Assembly: GCA_049794535.1 (NCBI GenBank)
Contig: JBARCX010000061.1
Location: 1 to 6,564, forward strand
Length of the DNA: 6,564 bases
Direction: 5' to 3'
Origin: JBARCX01 sp049794535
GTDB taxonomy: Bacteria; Pseudomonadota; Gammaproteobacteria; Xanthomonadales; Rhodanobacteraceae
The notes under the pieces: model-generated
Seen by the model: only the letters and a program-made list of their open reading frames with translations
Told to the model about the DNA's origin: nothing
Database searches by the model: none
Made by a program: the position numbers and the translations under genes
Shown: piece after piece, positions 1 through 4,734 of the stretch
How the letters are laid out: every line of letters starts with the position of its first letter
Position numbering within the stretch: position 1 is the first letter of the stretch

Positions 1-677
1 ACGTGACCCACGTCGTCGATCACCAATAATCTGCCGCCACGACCGCCACTGCGCAAAGGCGCATGACGAATCTCGAAACGACCGCTGCCACTGGGAAACG
101 TATGCGTGAGTAGGCGCGAATCTGGCCCGTCCAGCAGTGCAGCCAAACCCAATTCGGCGGCGCTGCACCCAAACAGGCGATGACGCTCAGCATCCAGTAA
201 TCGCTGACCGGCCGGGTTCATCAGGCGTAATCGCTGATCCTCGTCGAACACAAACACCGAGCTATCCAGCGCAGCCAAAGTTTTGCCAAGCAGATGTGTC
301 GACTCTTCGAACTCCAGACGCTCTGTCTGTAATCGATCGGCAAGCGCATTGATGTCGTAGATCACATCGCCAAGCACGCCACCCTGCACACCACGCAAAC
401 TGTAATCGCCTTCGCGCAAAGCCTCTAACAGACCGGACAGCGTGTGCATCGGATAAGTCACTCGACGGCAGTGCCAACGCGCCAGCAATAACGTGGCTAC
501 AACGACAGCAACCAGCAACGCCCATCGAAATGGCACATCGGTTCGTCCGGATAGCAACACCACAAGCAGCGCGAGTAGTGCCGGCAACGCCACCAGCAGA
601 CTGCCATACAGCACTCGCTGTTCGAAGCGCGGCATGCGTCCGGCATGTCGCGCGCGCGTGTCAGCTTGCGTCGACAT
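1..677 (-). CDS. Sensor histidine kinase, N-terminal part (3' end outside window)
   Basis: Membrane sensor kinase, presumably the cognate partner of the response regulator just upstream. The 225 visible codons form one open frame that runs off the left edge. In order there is a basic N-terminus, a hydrophobic helix at about residues 26-42, a second at about 52-66, a HAMP-like linker at about 68-120 (EGDYSLR near 89-95, INALADRL near 109-116) and a PAS-like domain from about 130 onward (VFVFDEDQRLRLMNPAGQRLL at about 141-161). Only about 9 residues separate the two helices, so there is no periplasmic sensor domain. The H-box and ATPase domain must lie beyond the edge, so kinase identity rests on HAMP, PAS and context. 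The start is uncertain. ATG at 677 gives a 17-nt overlap with the regulator gene, typical of translational coupling, and an ATG at 635 would remove 14 residues. Neither has a strong ribosome binding site. The frame was read by hand from the complement strand. Confidence 0.85.
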   Translation of the reverse strand, partial: MSTQADTRARHAGRMPRFEQRVLYGSLLVALPALLALLVVLLSGRTDVPFRWALLVAVVVATLLLARWHCRRVTYPMHTLSGLLEALREGDYSLRGVQGGVLGDVIYDINALADRLQTERLEFEESTHLLGKTLAALDSSVFVFDEDQRLRLMNPAGQRLLDAERHRLFGCSAAELGLAALLDGPDSRLLTHTFPSGSGRFEIRHAPLRSGGRGGRLLVIDDVGH

Positions 678-2055
678 CGCCGGCCACATCACGCAAGTCG
701 TGTTTCTCCAGCCGCCGATACAGTGACTGACGCGTAATGCCCAAGGCATCGGCAGCGTGCTGCAAATTACCGTCGTGACGTTCCAGCGCACGCTGCACCA
801 GCCACGCCTCAGCCTGCTCCAGAGTCATGCTGCTGAGATCCTGCACAGGCTCCAATGGCGCACCGAAAGCCAGCACAGCGGCACTGACCTGATCATGCTC
901 GGCAAGTAATGCGGCACGCTCCATCAGATGTTGCAGTTCACGCACATTGCCCGGCCAGCGCCAGGCAGTCAGTGCACGTTCGGCCGAAGGCGCAAGTTGC
1001 AAACCTGCCCGGCCGTATCGCTGCGCACTGTGTGCAAGGAACGCCCGTGCCAGCGGCAGAATATCCTCCGCGCGATCGCGCAGCGGCGGCAAGCTCACTT
1101 CCAATGTGTTGAGACGATAAAGCAGATCTTTGCGGAATCGGCCAGCTGCGACGTCGGCCTGCAAATCGGCATTGGTGGCCGAAACCAGCCGCACATCCAC
1201 ATGCTGCGTGCGCGAGGAACCCAGCCGCTCGAACTCGCCGTCCTCCAGTACCCGCAACAGCTTGGGCTGCTGTGATGGCGGCACATTACCTACCTCATCG
1301 AGAAACAGCGTGCCTCCATCTGCCAGCTCGAAGCGTCCGATGCGCTCGCTCTTGGCATCGGTATATGCGCCACGCACATGGCCGAACATTTCCGACTCGA
1401 ACACGCTCTCGGCGATACCGCCCATATTGACCTTAACCAGCGAACGCGCTGCACGTGTCGAGCGCTGATGCAGGTACTGCGCAATCACGCCTTTACCGGT
1501 GCCATTTTCGCCGAGCACCAACACATTGGCATCGCTGGCTGCGATGCGTTCGACCAGAGCCATCACGCGCCGCATCGACGGTGATTCGGCAATGAAGTCA
1601 CGGCCCGCGTCACCGCGCAGCAATGCGTTTTCCGCTTCCAGCCGACGTTGTTTTCGTGCGCCCTCGCCTAGCGCGATCTGCGCACGCAGCACGCTGATCA
1701 GGCGTGCGTTGTCCCACGGCTTCTCAATGAAATCGACAGCACCACGACGCATGGCTTCAACGGTCAGCGGCACGTTGCCCCATGCAGTCATCGCCACGAC
1801 AGGCAGTTCCGGCGAGAGCTGACGCAATCGCTCCAACAGATCCAGTCCCTCCTCGCCCGAGGTGGTGTCGCGGCTGTAATTACAATCGATCAGTGCACAA
1901 GCAAACTCACGTCGACGCACAGCCTCCAGCGCCTGGGCTGGATCGGCCACGCCTACACTGGCGATGCCTTCGGATTTCAACAGCAGCCGCAATGCCTCAC
2001 GCACATCGGGCTGATCATCCGCAAGCAGGACTGTTGGATTCGATTCACGCGTCAT
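661..2055 (-). CDS. Sigma-54-dependent response regulator, NtrC family
   Basis: Phosphorylation-controlled enhancer-binding protein of 464 residues that remodels RNA polymerase-sigma-54 by ATP hydrolysis. The receiver domain is at about residues 7-125, with acidic D13/D14, phospho-acceptor D57 (ALID), T90 and K112 (EKP). The AAA+ domain at about 154-395 has Walker A GENGTGKG (182-189), a sigma-54 contact loop GAYTDA (229-234), Walker B GGTLFLDEVG (247-256), sensor I around SATNADL, arginine-finger region GRFRKDLLYRLN (305-316) and sensor II WPGNVREL (367-374). A Fis-type helix-turn-helix lies at about 429-452 (GNLQHAADALGI...SLYRRL). ATG 2055 is chosen because the receiver begins a few residues later, and a GGGGA at 2060-2064 precedes it at a short 4-nt spacing. 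An ATG at 2115 would add an unrelated 20-residue leader. The gene overlaps the following kinase gene. Two oddities are the GAFTGA variant and a long loop after D57. The family call is very secure; the targets are unknown, with the adjacent permease operon and itself the likeliest. Confidence 0.96.
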   Translation of the reverse strand: MTRESNPTVLLADDQPDVREALRLLLKSEGIASVGVADPAQALEAVRRREFACALIDCNYSRDTTSGEEGLDLLERLRQLSPELPVVAMTAWGNVPLTVEAMRRGAVDFIEKPWDNARLISVLRAQIALGEGARKQRRLEAENALLRGDAGRDFIAESPSMRRVMALVERIAASDANVLVLGENGTGKGVIAQYLHQRSTRAARSLVKVNMGGIAESVFESEMFGHVRGAYTDAKSERIGRFELADGGTLFLDEVGNVPPSQQPKLLRVLEDGEFERLGSSRTQHVDVRLVSATNADLQADVAAGRFRKDLLYRLNTLEVSLPPLRDRAEDILPLARAFLAHSAQRYGRAGLQLAPSAERALTAWRWPGNVRELQHLMERAALLAEHDQVSAAVLAFGAPLEPVQDLSSMTLEQAEAWLVQRALERHDGNLQHAADALGITRQSLYRRLEKHDLRDVAGDVDAS

Positions 2056-2062
2056 GCCATCC

Positions 2063-2084
2063 CCGATAACCCATTGCCGATAAC
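2063..2084 (-). repeat. Direct repeat GTTATCGG, two copies
   Basis: The minus strand carries GTTATCGG twice, at 2077-2084 and 2063-2070, separated by CAATGG, giving a 14-nt period. The second copy ends inside the weak ribosome binding region of the response regulator gene. Exact 8-nt copies this close to a start codon could form a binding site controlling the regulator, but the spacing is not a whole number of helical turns and no known family site is recognised. Confidence 0.35.
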
Positions 2085-2097
2085 GTGTCCAACCGCA

Positions 2098-2117
2098 GCC
2101 TGCTGCCAACAGCAAGC
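2098..2117 (-). repeat. Short dyad, possible operator or leader hairpin
   Basis: The minus strand can fold as GCTTGCTG, loop TTGG, CAGCAGGC. That is 8 paired positions including one G-U pair, with a perfect 5-bp core on the DNA (TGCTG CCAA CAGCA on the plus strand). No T run follows, so it is not a classical terminator. It lies 42 nt upstream of the regulator start codon, downstream of the candidate sigma-54 start site. It could be a protein-binding dyad or an mRNA leader stem, or could occur by chance. Confidence 0.3.
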
Positions 2118-2167
2118 GTGCGCCGGTGCAGCATACCTGCGTGCTTTCGGAGCAGCATCACTCGTCA

Positions 2168-2183
2168 TGCCATGGACGTGCCC
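2168..2183 (-). promoter_or_regulatory. Candidate sigma-54 (-24/-12) promoter
   Basis: On the minus strand the sequence reads GGGCACGTCCATGGCA. Compared with the established consensus TGGCACG-N4-TTGCA/T, it matches 6 of 7 bases in the -24 block and 4 of 5 in the -12 block. The essential GG and GC pairs are exactly 10 nt apart. The expected start would be near 2157, giving a leader of about 100 nt before the regulator ATG at 2055. It begins two bases after the permease stop codon and is the only site in this gap with correct GG-N10-GC spacing. Its position ahead of a sigma-54 activator gene suggests autoregulation, which is inference. Confidence 0.5.
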
Positions 2184-2184
2184 C

Positions 2185-2250
2185 CTACTCCCCACGCAAT
2201 GCGCGCATCGGTTGCACGCGGCTGGCGCGCAATGCGGGAAGTAGGCAAGC
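2185..2250 (-). repeat. Paralogous 3'-end repeat, copy 1
   Basis: These 66 bp cover the last codons and stop of the downstream permease. Hand alignment without gaps to 4669-4734 gives 57 of 66 identical positions, including runs of 12 and 14 identical bases. It encodes the conserved ACLLPALRASRVQPMRALRGE tail. Either strong protein-level constraint or local gene conversion could explain it. Confidence 0.7.
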
Positions 2251-4641
2251 TAATAAACCGACCATCGTCAGTACCACACAAACCGTCAGCAGCACCGGCA
2301 GATCGAACACGCTTCGATTGATTTGCGTCAACACTGCTCGCAGCACTCCCGCCAGAACAAAGGCAAGGCCAAGGCCAATGCTCAAGCCGATGGCGATCTG
2401 CAGTAAGCCACCGCGCAAAACGATCTGGACCAAGCGTAAAGGTGACGCACCTATGGCCATGCGTACACCGAACTCGCGTTCTCGAATCGCCACCGCGACC
2501 GACATCACCGCGTAGATACCCACCGCAGCCAGCACCAACGCAAGTACCGCGAAGATGCCGATCAATAACAAGTTCAAACGTGTATCCGCCGTAGTGCCCT
2601 GCACAATGCTTTGCATGCTTTGCACATTGGCGATCGGCTGGTTAGGTGCCAACCCAGCAACAGCTGCGGCGACAATACGACGATAGTCATCCGGATTGCC
2701 TCGTACGCGTATCGCGAAACGCAATGAGTTGAATCCACGAAACAACTGCATCAGATCATCCGGCATCTGCGATATGGGCAAATACATCATGCCCTCCTGC
2801 GCACCAAAGGGACCAAATGGGCTGATATTGTCGATCACGCCAACAATGCGCGCGGCAAGTACACGATTGCTATCGCCGACGTCTCTGATGTCGAGATCGA
2901 TGGTCTTACCCAACGCCTGACCGGCATACATTTGCCGGGCCAGGGCTTGATTGACGATCGCTACAGGCTCCCCACCCATGGCGTCCGTCGGTTGAAAAGC
3001 GCGCCCTTCGTGCGGCGTGATATCAAATGTCGCGAAGAAATCCGGACCGACGCTGCGAAACTGTGGCGAATTTTCTGGAGCTTGCTCACCGGGAGCGTGG
3101 ATACTGCCCAGGTAGAAATTCTGTGAAAAGTCACCGGTCGGTAAGCCGGTAGTGACGGTGGCAAGCTCGACTCCCGGTTGCACACGTAGTTGATCGAGCA
3201 CTTGCCGCGTCAGCTTTTGCACCGCGACCGTATCGGGATAATCCACCTGTACCGGCGCCAATTCAAACGTGAGGATGCCCTGGCTCGAGAATCCCAGCGG
3301 CGCGCGTGCAGCGTCATAGAGTGCGTGCAGAAACAGTCCTGCTGCGCATAGCAAAGTCGTGGCCAGCGCGACCTGAGCCACGACCAGCGCACGCCCAAGT
3401 AAGCCACCTCGCTGTCCCATGCCACTACGACCACCTTCGCGCAGCTCGCCTACTGACGATGACGCCATGCCATGCCATGCCCCCAGCACTACCGCTAACA
3501 ATGCGCCTGCCATCCCAAGGCCCAGCGCGACCGTGCCTGCTGATGCGCCGATCTGCAATCGGCTGCCAACCAGCCATTCCGGGGGTATCAGGCCGCGCAG
3601 CAAAGCCAGACCCAGCCATGCGAACCCCAACCCCACCAACGTGCCACCCAGGCCAATCAACAAGCCTTCCGCCAATATCGGCAGCATCCGTCGCCCCCAC
3701 GACGCGCCTAAAGCCTCCCGCACTGCTGCATCGTGACTACGCGACAAGGTGCGCAGCAGCACCAGATTGGTGAGGTTCACCAGTGCAATCGACAGCACCA
3801 ACAAGGCGCTGGCCAGAAACATCATCAATACTGGCCGGGCAAAGACCCGCATCGAAGTCTTGAGATCAGTGGCAAGAAAACGCTGATGTTCCTTCCGGGC
3901 TTTATCGACACCACCTAACGCGTCGTACATGGCATGCATGCGTGCATCGACCTGGGCACTTACCGATGCCACGTCGGCGCCAGGTGCCAGTCGGGCAATC
4001 GCCCGCTCATTGTTGCCATCGCCATGACTATTACTTATGACCGGCAACGCAAACGGCAGCACGAGATCGCCATGCTTGAGATCGATACCTTCCGGCAGCA
4101 CGCCAACGACGGTATAGGAGAGACCCTCGATCAATAAAGTGCGACCGACGGCATTGTCATCACTGGCATACCGACGCATCCAGAAGCCATGGCTCAGCAT
4201 CACCGCCTTCGGACCATTGGGGCGGTCCTCTGCCTCCGTGAAATTGCGGCCCAGGATCGGGACAACACCTAGCGTAGGCAGTAAGCCACGATCCGCGTGC
4301 ACGACCGGTACAAGTTCGGGCACACCATCGCCAGCAATATTGGCGTGCGACGCCATGCCCTCGATCAAGCCTATCGACTGCACTCCCTGCAACGGCAACA
4401 AGTGTTGGTATTGCAGTGGCGATGTGTAATACGCCACACCGAACTTTTCTTGCCCCAACTGCACCAGCTGCGATGCTTGCGGATAGGGCAGCGGCCGCAG
4501 CAACACGGCATCGATCAAGGTAAACACCGTTACGCTGACACCGATGCCCAGCGCCAGCACACCGGTTGCCAACATCAGATAACCCGGGCGACGAAACATC
4601 GCACGCCAGGTGCTCCAGATTTCTCGCAGCCACACATTCAT
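2185..4641 (-). CDS. MacB/FtsX-type ABC transporter permease, complete
   Basis: Inner-membrane permease of 818 residues, of the duplicated MacB/FtsX architecture with no ATPase domain. A first transmembrane helix at about residues 20-47 (LGIGVSVTVFTLIDAVLLRPLPYP) leads into a MacB-type periplasmic domain to about 265. Helices follow near 270-296, 318-348, 370-395 and 414-442, then a second periplasmic domain at about 444-685 and three helices near 688-718, 737-768 and 782-806, making eight in all. Both halves keep the FtsX coupling segment after their first FtsX helix (AAVREALGAS near 305-314, EREFGVRMAIGAS near 721-733), and the chain ends RASRVQPMRALRGE. In the family such proteins export lipids, peptides or drugs, or transduce mechanical force, together with a separate ATP-binding subunit. 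The start at 4641 is well supported by GGGAGGG 8 nt upstream, and no other start exists between it and the upstream gene's stop. It is co-transcribed with the paralogous permease upstream. The substrate is unknown. Confidence 0.93.
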   Translation of the reverse strand: MNVWLREIWSTWRAMFRRPGYLMLATGVLALGIGVSVTVFTLIDAVLLRPLPYPQASQLVQLGQEKFGVAYYTSPLQYQHLLPLQGVQSIGLIEGMASHANIAGDGVPELVPVVHADRGLLPTLGVVPILGRNFTEAEDRPNGPKAVMLSHGFWMRRYASDDNAVGRTLLIEGLSYTVVGVLPEGIDLKHGDLVLPFALPVISNSHGDGNNERAIARLAPGADVASVSAQVDARMHAMYDALGGVDKARKEHQRFLATDLKTSMRVFARPVLMMFLASALLVLSIALVNLTNLVLLRTLSRSHDAAVREALGASWGRRMLPILAEGLLIGLGGTLVGLGFAWLGLALLRGLIPPEWLVGSRLQIGASAGTVALGLGMAGALLAVVLGAWHGMASSSVGELREGGRSGMGQRGGLLGRALVVAQVALATTLLCAAGLFLHALYDAARAPLGFSSQGILTFELAPVQVDYPDTVAVQKLTRQVLDQLRVQPGVELATVTTGLPTGDFSQNFYLGSIHAPGEQAPENSPQFRSVGPDFFATFDITPHEGRAFQPTDAMGGEPVAIVNQALARQMYAGQALGKTIDLDIRDVGDSNRVLAARIVGVIDNISPFGPFGAQEGMMYLPISQMPDDLMQLFRGFNSLRFAIRVRGNPDDYRRIVAAAVAGLAPNQPIANVQSMQSIVQGTTADTRLNLLLIGIFAVLALVLAAVGIYAVMSVAVAIREREFGVRMAIGASPLRLVQIVLRGGLLQIAIGLSIGLGLAFVLAGVLRAVLTQINRSVFDLPVLLTVCVVLTMVGLLACLLPALRASRVQPMRALRGE

Positions 4642-4649
4642 ACGTTCGG

Positions 4650-4656
4650 CCCTCCC
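4650..4656 (-). promoter_or_regulatory. Ribosome binding site of the downstream permease
   Basis: The minus strand reads GGGAGGG, with 8 nt between it and ATG 4641. This is the strongest Shine-Dalgarno match in the window. It lies in the 27-nt gap between the two permease genes and fixes the start of the second one. Confidence 0.75.
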
Positions 4657-4668
4657 ATAGTCATCGCC

Positions 4669-4734
4669 CTACTCCCCTCTTAGTGCGCGCATCGGCTGCA
4701 CGCGGCTGGCACGCAATGCAGGAAGCAGGCATGC
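4669..4734 (-). repeat. Paralogous 3'-end repeat, copy 2
   Basis: Partner of the 66-bp segment at 2185-2250, at the 3' end of the upstream permease. Both copies end in TAG preceded by GGGGAG. The similarity reflects tandem duplication of the permease gene and is not a mobile element: there are no flanking inverted repeats or transposase genes. Confidence 0.7.

Larger units (their letters stand above)
2056..2184 (-). other. Intergenic region ahead of the regulator gene
   Basis: This 129-nt gap between the downstream permease and the response regulator is the only sizeable non-coding stretch in the window. It is much longer than the 27-nt gap between the permeases and the overlap between regulator and kinase, so it probably separates two transcription units, or at least holds an extra promoter. 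It contains a candidate -24/-12 element next to the permease stop codon, an 8-bp dyad in the middle, and two copies of GTTATCGG just before the regulator start. No hairpin followed by a T run is present, so I see no intrinsic terminator for the permease operon. Confidence 0.6.

Noticed and set aside
262..525. Minus-strand 87-residue open frame inside the kinase region
   Set aside because: It is in a different frame from the kinase reading, which runs unbroken from 677 to the edge and shows helices, HAMP and PAS; this frame gives a Cys/Arg-rich translation with no domain.
2063..2092. Sigma-70 promoter TTGGAC ... TATCGG ahead of the regulator
   Set aside because: Only about three of six bases match in each box, and the start would fall at the ATG itself.
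2094..2110. TTGGCAGCAGGCTGC-like second sigma-54 site on the minus strand
   Set aside because: The GG and GC pairs are 9 nt apart, not 10, a spacing that normally abolishes sigma-54 recognition.
2056..2115. Extended 484-residue form of the regulator starting at ATG 2115
   Set aside because: The extra 20 residues do not resemble a receiver N-terminus, and the extension covers the dyad and direct repeats; ATG 2055 places the receiver at the usual distance from the start.
2167..2180. Hairpin GTCCATGGCATGAC as terminator of the permease operon
   Set aside because: The stem is only a few interrupted pairs, has no T run, and overlaps the better-supported -24/-12 element.
3306..3773. Long plus-strand open frames opposite the permease and regulator genes, for example 3306-3773, 1130-1468 and 5738-6208
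   Set aside because: They are antisense shadows of clear coding sequence, with low-complexity Pro/Ala/Arg-rich or His/Gln-rich translations and no recognisable domain.
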